Shown here in pieces: positions 20,937 to 30,390 of a stretch of DNA of 64,000 nucleotides. Location: the NCBI RefSeq assembly GCF_022513635.1, contig NZ_JAKWBL010000001.1:1612001-1676000 (forward strand), in the 5' to 3' direction. The notes below the pieces were generated by a model, which saw only the letters and a program-made list of their open reading frames with translations, did not search any database and had not been told where the DNA came from. This DNA is from Paraniabella ginsengisoli (GTDB taxonomy: Bacteria > Bacteroidota > Bacteroidia > Chitinophagales > Chitinophagaceae). Within the stretch, counting starts at the first letter, position 1; every line of letters begins with the position of its first letter. A program made the translations under genes and the position numbers.

Positions 20937-22262
20937 ATGTACACAAGTTATATAGGCAAGAAGTTTTTGAATATTTACAATAACCGAAATAAAACGGAAT
21001 TTGCTGCTGAGCAGTTTTTTGACGAGGTGTTTTTTGGTTTATTCTTTACTGATGAATCGCATTTAATGCATGTGGGTAATTCACCCTTTTTCCAAAAACC
21101 GAAAGAAGCTGATGTGCAGACTCACGGCTCAAAGTCTTTGGCACAGCTGGCAAATCTTAAAAGCAATATCCAAAATGATGTTCCTAACATGTCCATTTTT
21201 GTAGGGGCTTCTGCTAAAGATATTGGAGGAACAACGTCTGGACAAGTTTCAAGTATTGCAGTGGATATTGATAGCGATGAAATGTATGCCTCATGGATAG
21301 GTGAGGCTTTGGCAATTGGGGTTAACGGTGGATTTGTGATGCTGATTGATAACGAGAATATACTCTGGAATTTATTTAAAGGTTGGGAAGTATATCGAAA
21401 ATATTTATCAAATACGCCAAACATAAAGGACAAGCAAATTGAGACTTGGAATGGGCAGTGGCTGTGTCATACTTTTTCTAAACGCTTTAATGAAAACCGC
21501 CCCGAGGACGGTTTAGATATTGAAGCAGAAAATGTGCAGGGAAAACTGGCCATTCCAACTATCAAATGGACAACGGTCGTGCTAACGTTATCGAGAAAAT
21601 TTCCAAATTCTCAAATGACGGCTTATACTTATAATCTTTCTCAGATGAATACGACACTGGGATTTATAAATCTTTATTTAAAAGAAATACACGAATTATA
21701 TGAAATGCGGGATCAATTGATTTTGGAATCAGATAAAACAATTCTATCAGATTTGGATATCGCAAAATTTGAACCTTTTTATTATTTCAAAGATGCCTGT
21801 GCCTTGGGGACAATTGGGTTAAAAGCTTTGGAACCTGCTAAGCTTCGGGAATTTATGCCAAAAGGAAGTGTACAATTCGCTCAAGGAAAAGAATATAAAT
21901 TCAAAGATGATGAGTCTTACTTTAATTATAAACTATTTAAAATTTGGATATACGCTATGCTTAACAAAACAGAAATAATTCAGTTAGCGGATCAATTAGC
22001 ATTGATACTACTGAAATACGAACATGCTCAAAAAGAAGATAACAGAGGTAAGACCGGCAAAAGCTCGGACGTGAAAAATATAATTGAATCAAGATTCTTT
22101 AAAGAGTTTGTCGAAAATATAAAACCAGTCATTAACGAGGAAAATAGTTCTGAAGTTGAAAAGATAGTTCAGAAATCTTATTTGGAAATTACTACAGATA
22201 ATTTCCCTCTATTCTTGACCTTGGTAAGGTTTCAATATCAAATTCATAAAACAAACTCCTAA
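20937..22262 (+). CDS. cas8: Cas8-like large subunit of Cascade
   Basis: 441-aa intact protein in the position of the large Cascade subunit, which recognises the PAM and recruits Cas3. No strong motif is visible. Landmarks are FFTDESHLMHVGNSPFFQKP, FVGASAKDIGGTTSGQVSSI and an all-helical C-terminal third (about 300-440). It lies between cas3 and cas7 and is the right size for a Cas8-type protein of the I-B/'Pging' group (Csp-type protein). The family is inferred mainly from context, since Cas8 proteins are highly divergent; no zinc-finger cysteine pattern of Cas8b is obvious. Confidence 0.68.
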   Translation: MYTSYIGKKFLNIYNNRNKTEFAAEQFFDEVFFGLFFTDESHLMHVGNSPFFQKPKEADVQTHGSKSLAQLANLKSNIQNDVPNMSIFVGASAKDIGGTTSGQVSSIAVDIDSDEMYASWIGEALAIGVNGGFVMLIDNENILWNLFKGWEVYRKYLSNTPNIKDKQIETWNGQWLCHTFSKRFNENRPEDGLDIEAENVQGKLAIPTIKWTTVVLTLSRKFPNSQMTAYTYNLSQMNTTLGFINLYLKEIHELYEMRDQLILESDKTILSDLDIAKFEPFYYFKDACALGTIGLKALEPAKLREFMPKGSVQFAQGKEYKFKDDESYFNYKLFKIWIYAMLNKTEIIQLADQLALILLKYEHAQKEDNRGKTGKSSDVKNIIESRFFKEFVENIKPVINEENSSEVEKIVQKSYLEITTDNFPLFLTLVRFQYQIHKTNS

Positions 22263-22292
22263 TCAAATTTCATCAAACAAAAATATTCAATT

Positions 22293-23361
22293 ATGCAACC
22301 ATTCATTTATTTACGAGGATTACGTCATGTTGAACATACTGTATTTGCAGTAAATGACGGACAGAAATATTATACCGATCCAATTACTGGTCGAAAAATG
22401 GCTTATTCAAGTGGACAGCAAGTAAAACGTTCAATTCTTGAAAGTTTAGATCAGCCTTTTGCTGCCATAACTTTCAATTGGGAAATTGACAAAAAGGAAA
22501 AGCAGGCATGCTTGAGCCGCATTCACCTTGTGATCCAAGCTTTTCAGACCAACTTTTGGGAGGTTATATGAAAGCTGAAAAAGATACGATGACTGTTAAG
22601 CGAAGAAGCCCATTGTCTATTTCTGCAATGCGTCCCTTGCATCCTTTACTTGGCGGATTGGAAATGGAAAGTGAAGGAGAAGCGACAGCATTTGACCGTT
22701 CAACAATGGCAGAACATCATCATGTAAATGTGTATGTTACAGACGAAAATGGTAAACGACAGAAAATAAGTAATGACGATCTTGAAGAATGGCTGACAAC
22801 AAACAATAGAAGTCTTGGTGCCAAATATTATAACCCGGGAAAACAATCAAGGGCTACCGGTTTATTCGTATATGATATCGCCATTGATTTACGTACACTT
22901 TTCTGTGTTTCTACCAATAAATTGGAACCTGAACTTTTTCCTGATATAGAAAAAAACTGAGAGCGGAAGGTTGGGTTGAAGGGCAAAACGTTTTTGGTAA
23001 ATGTTTGATTTGTCCAAAGGGTAAAAGGAAAGAAATTATTCCTGCTTTGGCAAAAGCAATCATCAATTGGCGGATTACTTCTAATCAGTCAAGAACATTC
23101 AGTTTAATGGAAACACTGGCAGTAGCAATCAGTGATAATGCAAATCAAATTGCTTATGCTGTTAGAGGAGAATTAAGAGATGATACAGATAGACCAAGAG
23201 CAGTTCCCAAAATAGATGAGAGTATAAAAGGAAATGTATTTATTACACCATTAGCCAGCGGATATGTTGCCGGTGCTATTGGTTCTGCTGACGCACTTGA
23301 CCAGGCAGAAAAAACTTTAATTGATAAAATGTTGGCATTTGATTATGAAAAGCAAATTTAA
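22293..23361 (+). CDS. cas7: Cas7-like Cascade backbone subunit (two frameshifts)
   Basis: RAMP subunit that coats the crRNA spacer. The N-terminus YLRGLRHVEHTVFAVNDGQ and SSGQQVKRSILES resembles the DevR/Cas7 start. Then come SPCDPSFSDQLLGGYMKAEK, RRSPLSISAMRPLHPLLGG and, near the end, RPRAVPKIDESIKGNVFITP and GSADALDQAEKTLID. The frame drops by -1 near 22500, and again in the A-run at 22951-22956 (six A where seven give EKKLRAEGWVEGQNVFGK). Repaired length is 356 aa. It follows cas8 by 30 bp. Confidence 0.8.
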
Positions 23362-23398
23362 AGCCCAATAAATAGGAAATCATAAAATCACAACCCCC

Positions 23399-23989
23399 AT
23401 GCCGCACCCACTTCTCTCCCAAATTCTCCCCATCCTCCAAGTAGTACAGGATGACAAAGAAAAGCTGGAGCAGATTCTTATTTTTCTGAAAGCGGAAATT
23501 TTGCCTCAAATAGAAAGTGAACATATTGAAGTGGTTATCCCAGAAAAATATGAGGCATTGGTGCATACTATTGCCGATAGCCTTACGGCGGGCATGCTTT
23601 GCTTTTTAAATATGGAAACACTGGAAGTAGAAGATATTCCTAAAAGCTATTTGGACGAATACGATGAAGAAATGGCGGAGGAGTTTGGGGAGGAAGAAGG
23701 TGTGTTTGAGTTGAAGCATCTACAATGGGAACATAAATGTTGCTTTGAACCCTTGCCATCATCAGAATCTTTTCGGATCATGGAAAATTTTACAGAGCGG
23801 GTAGGCGATCAAAAAGTGCAACAAATTTTGATAGGAATTTTAAACAGAAAAAAGCCATTTGCAAATTTCAACAACTTTATCCATAATTCCGATTATCGGG
23901 AAGATTGGTTTGCCTTTCGTCTTGATGCGTATAAAACCCACGTGCGGGAGGAAATTTATTTAGAACTCAAACGAAAAAATGAAGAATAA
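23399..23989 (+). CDS. UPF0158 family protein inside the cas operon
   Basis: 196-aa intact acidic protein. The C-terminal half has the UPF0158 pattern: SFRIMENFTERVGDQKVQQI, ILNRKKPFANFNNFIHNSD and YREDWFAFRLDAY. The N-terminal 60 residues are helical. UPF0158 proteins are of unknown function, usually outside CRISPR loci. Here the gene lies 37 bp after cas7 and 89 bp before cas4, on the same strand, exactly between the interference and adaptation genes, so it is probably co-transcribed with them. No nuclease or DNA-binding motif is evident. It may be an accessory factor or a passenger. Confidence 0.75.
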   Translation: MPHPLLSQILPILQVVQDDKEKLEQILIFLKAEILPQIESEHIEVVIPEKYEALVHTIADSLTAGMLCFLNMETLEVEDIPKSYLDEYDEEMAEEFGEEEGVFELKHLQWEHKCCFEPLPSSESFRIMENFTERVGDQKVQQILIGILNRKKPFANFNNFIHNSDYREDWFAFRLDAYKTHVREEIYLELKRKNEE

Positions 23990-24008
23990 CATTTATTGAC
24001 ATATATCT

Positions 24009-24049
24009 TGCCATGAAAATTGTAAATCATATTTTCGATTTTCATGGCA
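24009..24049. promoter_or_regulatory. Perfect 12-bp inverted repeat upstream of cas4
   Basis: TGCCATGAAAAT (24009-24020) and ATTTTCATGGCA (24038-24049) pair without a mismatch around a 17-nt AT-rich loop. Only an A-run follows on the plus strand, so it is not a plus-strand rho-independent terminator. It lies between the UPF0158 gene and cas4, where it could act as an operator or an RNA processing/stability element separating the interference and adaptation modules. Confidence 0.6.
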
Positions 24050-24078
24050 AAAAAACTAAAAACAACAACTAATTTATA

Positions 24079-24609
24079 ATGTCCATCACTGCCACACATA
24101 TTAACTACCATCACGTTTGCAAACGCAAGCTGTGGTTGTTTTGCAACGGCATCAACATGGAACATACCAGCGACACCGTTTATGACGGAAAGCTGCTGCA
24201 CGAAACCAGCTATCCGCAGCGCAATGAAAAACATTCGGAGTTGAATATTCAGGCCAATCATCAAAACATTAGCCTTTTTGGCAAAATAGACTTTTATGAT
24301 GCCCGACAAAAAATAATTCACGAAACCAAACGCAGCAACAAAGTAGAAAAAGCCCACGAATGGCAGGTGAAATTTTACCTGTGGTTATTGAAGCTAAATG
24401 GCATTGATGAGGCCACAGCCACATTGGAATATCCATTGCTTCGACAGACAGATTGCGTCACATTGACCACAGAAGACATTGCACAACTTCAAACTATGAT
24501 CGAAGAAATTAGCCAGTTGAAGGAGTCAGAACAATGCCCGCCGGTGATCAATGCTAAGATTTGCAAAAGTTGTAGTTATTATGAACTGTGTTATGTGGAA
24601 GAAGTCTGA
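24079..24609 (+). CDS. cas4: Cas4 exonuclease
   Basis: 176-aa RecB-family, iron-sulfur exonuclease that trims prespacers and helps PAM selection during spacer acquisition. The first cluster cysteine is in YHHVCKRKLWLF (about 14). The RecB core has GKIDFYDA (catalytic Asp) and IHETKRSNKVEKAHEWQVKF (Glu, Lys, Gln; about 93-112). The last three cysteines are in KICKSCSYYELCYVEEV at the C-terminus. All four Fe-S cysteines are present and the frame is intact. The next gene (GxxExxY) begins 133 bp downstream. Confidence 0.92.
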   Translation: MSITATHINYHHVCKRKLWLFCNGINMEHTSDTVYDGKLLHETSYPQRNEKHSELNIQANHQNISLFGKIDFYDARQKIIHETKRSNKVEKAHEWQVKFYLWLLKLNGIDEATATLEYPLLRQTDCVTLTTEDIAQLQTMIEEISQLKESEQCPPVINAKICKSCSYYELCYVEEV

Positions 24610-24742
24610 ACCGGGATTTATGGGATGTGAAGATTGAAAGGATTTTAAAAAATGAAGTATGAAATAGCCATGAGGATACTTCCTAAATGCTTGATTATTT
24701 CAGGCTATTCCATCTGACCGTAAAAAATAAAAAAGAGAGCAG

Positions 24743-25172
24743 ATGAAATATGCAGAAATAACTAAGCAGATTTTAGCTGGTGCGTTTAAAGTTCACAGTG
24801 CGCTGGGAAATGGATTTCAAGAAGTAATCTATCAGCGGGCATTAGAAATAGAAATGAGAAGGGGGTGAATTTGATTTTGAACGAGAATTTGAAATACCCA
24901 TTTATTATGATAGCATTCACATTGGCACACGTCGAGTTGATTTTCTGGTTTCCGGCATTATCTGTGTCGAATTAAAAGAGATTATAAAACTTGAAGATGT
25001 ACACCTGGCACAGGCGATGAATTATTTGGAAGCATACAATTTAGAAATTGGTTTACTCATCAATTTTGGGTCAAAAAGTTTAGAATACAAAAGATTAACT
25101 AACAAAAAGCATGCGGATTATAGCAAATCTGAAAAATCCATTCATCCTAAAAATCCCGGATCAGACACATGA
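24743..25172 (+). CDS. GxxExxY protein between cas4 and cas1 (frameshifted)
   Basis: Member of the GxxExxY family (TIGR04256-type; name from its motif), small PD-(D/E)XK-like proteins of unknown function. Starts MKYAEITKQILAGAFKVHSA, then the name motif GNGFQEVIYQRALEIEM. The frame breaks at the G-run 24861-24865 (one extra G, or two missing) and continues EFDFEREFEIPIYYDSIHIG, RRVDFLVSGIICVELKEI (nuclease-like Asp and Glu-x-Lys) and LEAYNLEIGLLINFGSKSLE. It ends HPKNPGSDT with TGA at 25170-25172, overlapping ATG 25169 of cas1 (ATGA). So it is translationally coupled to cas1. About 142 aa. Confidence 0.8.
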
Positions 25173-26172
25173 AAAAACCTACTACCTCTTCAATTCCGGC
25201 CGCATGAGTCGAAAAGACAATACGCTAAAATTCACTCCGGTGGATGAAGGCGGAAAGGAAGGTCAGCCCAAGTATATTCCGGTAGAAGGTGTAAGTGATT
25301 TGTATTGTTTTGGTGCTTTGGATGCAAATAGCGCATTGTATAATTTTTTGGGCAAAGAGCAGATTGCCGTACATTTTTTCGATTATTACGAGCATTATAC
25401 CGGCAGCTTTATGCCCAAAGAATATTTGTTGGCCGGCAAGATGCAGATCGAGCAAACGAAACACTATTACAGCAAGGCCAAGCGCATCATAATTGCCCAG
25501 AAGTTTGTAGAAGGAGCCGCATTCAACATACTCAAAAACCTGAAATACTATCAATCACGAGGAAAAGATTTAGAAGGAATTATAGAAACAATTGAGCGGT
25601 ACAGCACCTCCATTTTCACCACTACGGATATTGATATGTTAATGGGTATTGAAGGAAATATTCGTCAAACATATTACGAGGCTTTTGATGTTATTTTAAA
25701 CGATTTTGCAATGAATGGACGCAGCAAACAACCACCCAAAAATGAGGTGAATGCTTTGGTTTCCTTTGGCAATATGATGTGTTATACTTTGTGTTTGGGT
25801 CAAATTTATCATACACAATTAAATCCTACAATTAGTTTTCTACATGAGCCAGGATACCGGAGATACTCGCTAGCATTAGATTTGGCTGAGATCTTCAAAC
25901 CCATTTTAGTAGACAGGGTGATTTTTAAAGTATTAAACAAAAGAGAAATCCATGCAAAAGATTTTGACGTGCAGGTAAACAGCGTAGTGCTGAAAGACGC
26001 CGCCCGCAAGGTTTTTGTGCGATCTTTTGAAGAAAGACTGAACGAAACCATAAAGCACCGTTCGTTAAACCGAAGCGTTAGCTACAAGCATCTTGTAAAG
26101 CTGGAGTGCTATAAGCTAACGAAACATTTGCTAAATATGGAAGAATATAAACCTTTTAAAGCCTGGTGGTAA
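25169..26172 (+). CDS. cas1: Cas1 integrase (start hidden by a one-base deletion)
   Basis: Spacer integrase; forms the Cas1-Cas2 complex. The open frame can be read from ATG 25111, but that gives an atypical 20-residue lead with a poor match. At 25169 ATG is followed by six A; with seven it reads MKKTYYLFNSGRMSRKDNTL, the normal Cas1 start of I-B type, 334 aa. The active-site residues are visible: Glu in LMGIEGNIRQTYYE (about 170), His in SFLHEPGYRRYSLALDLAE and Asp in the same segment (about 235-250). cas2 starts one base after the stop. Arg/Lys-rich C-terminus. Confidence 0.93.
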
Positions 26173-26173
26173 T

Positions 26174-26437
26174 ATGTATGTAATATTGGTATATGATATC
26201 GGTGAAAAACGCGTAGGTAAAATGCTTAAATTATCTAGACAATATTTGAATTGGATACAGAATAGTGTATTTGAAGGAGAAATAACTGAAGTGAAGCTGA
26301 AGGAATTGAAACAGCGAGCAAAAAATATGATGGAACCGGAAGAAGACAGCCTGATTATTTTTAAAAGCCGTGACGTTAAATGGCTGGAAAAAGAAACTGT
26401 TGGGAAAGAGAAAAATGAATTAGATACATTTTTATAG
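26174..26437 (+). CDS. cas2: Cas2
   Basis: 87-aa small ferredoxin-fold protein that forms the structural core of the Cas1-Cas2 spacer-integration complex. MYVILVYDIGEKRVGKMLKL has the conserved first strand with Asp8. NWIQNSVFEGEITEVKLKEL and EEDSLIIFKSRDVKWLEKE complete the fold. Intact. Its TAG (26435-26437) carries the first of the AGTTGTCGA motifs of the leader. It ends 207 bp before the first CRISPR repeat. Confidence 0.95.
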   Translation: MYVILVYDIGEKRVGKMLKLSRQYLNWIQNSVFEGEITEVKLKELKQRAKNMMEPEEDSLIIFKSRDVKWLEKETVGKEKNELDTFL

Positions 26438-26643
26438 TTGTCGAAGCGTACAGATCTTTATCACTAAAGCTCTTTGACATATTGGAGAAAACTAAAAACC
26501 TTAATGATATGATGTTTCATAGAGTTGTCGATATTCGCTATAATATATATTACCGGATATCGACAACTTTTATTGACCAAAACGGTATATTTTTGAAAAT
26601 ATAAAGCTTTGAGTATAAGCTTTTTTAGTCGTCGATGCGGCGG
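26438..26643 (+). promoter_or_regulatory. CRISPR leader
   Basis: 206-bp AT-rich leader between cas2 and the first repeat. The 9-mer AGT(T/C)GTCGA occurs at 26436, 26523 and 26627 and inverted at 26560-26568. The inverted pair forms a 12-bp perfect stem AGTTGTCGATAT (26523-26534) / ATATCGACAACT (26557-26568), extendable to 15 bp with one G-T, followed by TTTT, which may also end the cas transcript. Near the array a second dyad AAAGCTT (26603-26609) / AAGCTTT (26617-26623) is followed by T's; TTTTG at 26591 with TATAAG at 26614 is a weak promoter candidate for the array. Confidence 0.75.
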
Positions 26644-29600
26644 CTGTTAATCGTACCAAGGTGGAATTGAAATTCGAATATGTGAAAGCTCAGCCTTAAG
26701 TTTCCTGCTGTTAATCGTACCAAGGTGGAATTGAAATTCAAGTGGCGTCAATTCAACATCGCCAATCGTTGCTGTTAATCGTACCAAGGTGGAATTGAAA
26801 TGATATAATATATGTTGGTAGCACCAAATCTACTAAACTGTTAATCGTACCAAGGTGGAATTGAAATTTGAAAGCTAAAAACAAACAGCTTCTCACAGAA
26901 ATAACTGTTAATCGTACCAAGGTGGAATTGAAATTGCATAGAAATTTTTATATTCAGAAAAAGGAGAAAACTGTTAATCGTACCAAGGTGGAATTGAAAT
27001 GTAAATGACTTCTATCGAGCTAATACTGGCTGGCCGCTGTTAATCGTACCAAGGTGGAATTGAAATGGCTTAGTTTCTTTCATTCAGAAAAGAGCAATGA
27101 CTCTGTTAATCGTACCAAGGTGGAATTGAAATTTTTTTCGCTACTTCCTCTGAAGCATGAATACTAACTGTTAATCGTACCAAGGTGGAATTGAAATAAC
27201 AAGGAATCTGTGAATAAATAAGAATATCAATATGGCTGTTAATCGTACCAAGGTGGAATTGAAATAAATAGTTGAGGCAAACGTAATAAGAGGCGGCCCA
27301 CTGTTAATCGTACCAAGGTGGAATTGAAATTTGTTTTCGCCTGCCATATTATTATTTTTTATAGAACTGTTAATCGTACCAAGGTGGAATTGAAATGACA
27401 TTGCACCTTGAGGGTTGCCGCCAGTAGGTCCAGCTGTTAATCGTACCAAGGTGGAATTGAAATTAGTATACGATTTGGACAGAAGAAGTAATGAATAGTC
27501 TGTTAATCGTACCAAGGTGGAATTGAAATGTTGCAGCGTAAAAACAATAATAAAATCAAATAAACTGTTAATCGTACCAAGGTGGAATTGAAATATAATT
27601 CACGCAATCATTTCCATGAGAGCCATCCCTGTTAATCGTACCAAGGTGGAATTGAAATATTGATGCCACTTCACATTCCGCATCTGCAAATTTTTCTGTT
27701 AATCGTACCAAGGTGGAATTGAAATAGTATGTAATATTGAATTGCATGTTATACGATTTTACTGTTAATCGTACCAAGGTGGAATTGAAATAAGAAAAGT
27801 ATAACTCAAAAGGAATTGGATAAAGAACTGTTAATCGTACCAAGGTGGAATTGAAATTTGCTTCAAAAACAGAGAGGTATCAGAGTACGTTCTGTTAATC
27901 GTACCAAGGTGGAATTGAAATGCAAAAACTATAAAAATAGAACTGCTTAACCCTTCACCTGTTAATCGTACCAAGGTGGAATTGAAATAATAATCTAACA
28001 TTAAAAAAACACCTTTAAAATTTCTGTTAATCGTACCAAGGTGGAATTGAAATCCGGAAGCAGGCATAAAAAATAAAATGGAAACAACTGTTAATCGTAC
28101 CAAGGTGGAATTGAAATAAGGAAAGACTCATACATTGTCTCCCCTACTATCCCTGTTAATCGTACCAAGGTGGAATTGAAATTGGCGAGCATACGTAGAT
28201 GAGAAGTTTGTCAAGAATCCTGTTAATCGTACCAAGGTGGAATTGAAATAAGTTTGCGAATATGGCCCTGCGACCACCTTTCACTGTTAATCGTACCAAG
28301 GTGGAATTGAAATAAGTAATATTTAAAACAGGAGGACAAGAAATATCGCTGTTAATCGTACCAAGGTGGAATTGAAATTAATTAATCACATCGTGATTTG
28401 AAAGCAATTCACTCTGTTAATCGTACCAAGGTGGAATTGAAATATCAATGAGCCTTCTGATTATATCAAGCTGCAAAGGCTGTTAATCGTACCAAGGTGG
28501 AATTGAAATTTGCGTGTTGCATCTTTTCGTTGCTCCTTCCATGTCTGTTAATCGTACCAAGGTGGAATTGAAATTAAATAGTTACATTATGCTCCTCACA
28601 AATCCTTTCTGTTAATCGTACCAAGGTGGAATTGAAATACGCAATGTCTAAGGATTTAGAAGATTTAGATATCTGTTAATCGTACCAAGGTGGAATTGAA
28701 ATGGAAGGAAATATATAAATCATAAAAACGGAATCAAACTGTTAATCGTACCAAGGTGGAATTGAAATCAGCTGCAAAAGTGTAGAGTTTATAGCACTAC
28801 ACACTTCTGTTAATCGTACCAAGGTGGAATTGAAATATAGATCGGGTTCGTTGTTATTTGCCATTGGCAACACTGTTAATCGTACCAAGGTGGAATTGAA
28901 ATTGCCTAAATTCTGCACGTTCTTTTTTGCCGAGTCCACCTGTTAATCGTACCAAGGTGGAATTGAAATTATGTTATGAGAATTATGGGAGACCACAGCT
29001 TTGCTGTTAATCGTACCAAGGTGGAATTGAAATAGGCTACTGTTAAGTTTGTCGGTTTCAGCTGCTGTCTGTTAATCGTACCAAGGTGGAATTGAAATAA
29101 GATCATGATAGTTTTTCCGTATGTAGACCGGTAACTGTTAATCGTACCAAGGTGGAATTGAAATTTGGCGACAGCGCCTGGATCTTGCTTTACTTTTTGC
29201 TGTTAATCGTACCAAGGTGGAATTGAAATTGATGACGCAGTTCCGCTATAAGAAGGCAATCCTACTGTTAATCGTACCAAGGTGGAATTGAAATTTAAAA
29301 GAAGAAATAGAACGTGTTAATACCGTAACTGTTAATCGTACCAAGGTGGAATTGAAATGATGAGGGCGGCGGTAAGAATATAGAAGGCATGGTGGCTGTT
29401 AATCGTACCAAGGTGGAATTGAAATTCCCATGTAATTGGTAACTACCAACCTTTCACTTACTCTGTTAATCGTACCAAGGTGGAATTGAAATTTTATTAT
29501 TCTTGCCTCTTTTATTTGTTCGTACCAGCTGTTAATCGTACCAAGGTGGAATTGAAATCTTTGACGGCGGGGGCTTTTTAATCCCCAAATCCTTCTGTTA

Positions 29601-30277
29601 ATCGTACCAAGGTGGAATTGAAATCTCGTATAGCTTCTATGGCTGTTTCTAATGCTAAAACTGTTAATCGTACCAAGGTGGAATTGAAATTTACGGGACT
29701 AACATTCTTTACATATCCTACCGGATCTGTTAATCGTACCAAGGTGGAATTGAAATTTGACTGTAACATTGGGATTCGCGCTGAATACATCTCTGTTAAT
29801 CGTACCAAGGTGGAATTGAAATTCCTAATATGGCGATAATAGATAGTAAGAATGTTACTGTTAATCGTACCAAGGTGGAATTGAAATTCGGTTACTTATA
29901 GTGCTATGATGGCGTTGTGGGACTGTTAATCGTACCAAGGTGGAATTGAAATATTGGAAGTTGTTGTAGTTATGGGGTTAAAAAAGGCTGTTAATCGTAC
30001 CAAGGTGGAATTGAAATTCTTGATCTGGAATGACAGGCAACAAGAACGGTTCGCTGTTAATCGTACCAAGGTGGAATTGAAATGCGTTTTATTTCAAGTA
30101 TATTATTGAGGTCTTTTTCTTTTAATCGTACCAAGGTGGAATTGAAATTCGATAAAAAAACGGATGCTATTAATGATCGCATCTGTTAATTGTACCAAGG
30201 TGGAATTAAAATTTGGTTTCTGATGAATGGACATCTATTTTTTAGATCTGTTAATCGTACCAAGGTGGAATTGAAAT
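26644..30277 (+). CRISPR. CRISPR array, 56 repeats and 55 spacers
   Basis: 30-bp repeat beginning CTGTTAATCGTACCAAGG and ending GTGGAATTGAAAT, with spacers of about 34-38 bp. By hand count there are 56 repeats, the first at 26644-26673 and the last at 30248-30277. The ATTGAAAT end gives the expected 8-nt crRNA 5' handle if transcribed on the plus strand from the leader next to cas2. Repeats are identical except near the distal end: one change at 30119 (G to T, third base) and two in 30183-30212 (C to T and G to A); the last is perfect. That decay marks the old end, confirming orientation. No spacer visibly matches the rest of the window by eye. Confidence 0.98.
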
Positions 30278-30279
30278 CC

Positions 30280-30297
30280 GGCGGCAGCCCTGCCGCC
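30280..30297. other. GC-rich hairpin directly after the array
   Basis: GGCGGCA (30280-30286) and TGCCGCC (30291-30297) form a perfect 7-bp stem with loop GCCC, two bases after the last repeat. No T-run follows, so it is not a classic terminator, though it could stop or protect the end of the array transcript. Confidence 0.5.
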
Positions 30298-30390
30298 CAC
30301 CATCCGTAATGGTTCGAGCGATCTTAAAATCATAGCTTATTAAGTATTTCCCAAAGTAATTGGGATACCGTATCTTGAAACAGTGTCATA

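Noticed and set aside
25111..25168. N-terminal extension of Cas1
   Set aside because: Explained by a one-base deletion after ATG 25169; the extension does not look like coding sequence of Cas1.
16500..26437. Type III or type V system
   Set aside because: No Cas10, Csm/Cmr or Cas12 protein; HD-helicase Cas3 with Cas5, Cas7 and Cas8-like genes makes it type I.
26523..26568. tracrRNA-like anti-repeat in the leader
   Set aside because: The hairpin has no complementarity to the CRISPR repeat, and type I systems need no tracrRNA.
27171..29839. Long open frames across the array (FNSTLVRLT repeats on the minus strand, VNRTKVELKF on the plus strand)
   Set aside because: They are the translated CRISPR repeat with spacers; the DNA-level 30-bp repeat explains them fully.
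26644..30277. Self-targeting spacers against the window
   Set aside because: A by-eye check of spacers found no convincing match; a computed search would be needed to exclude it.
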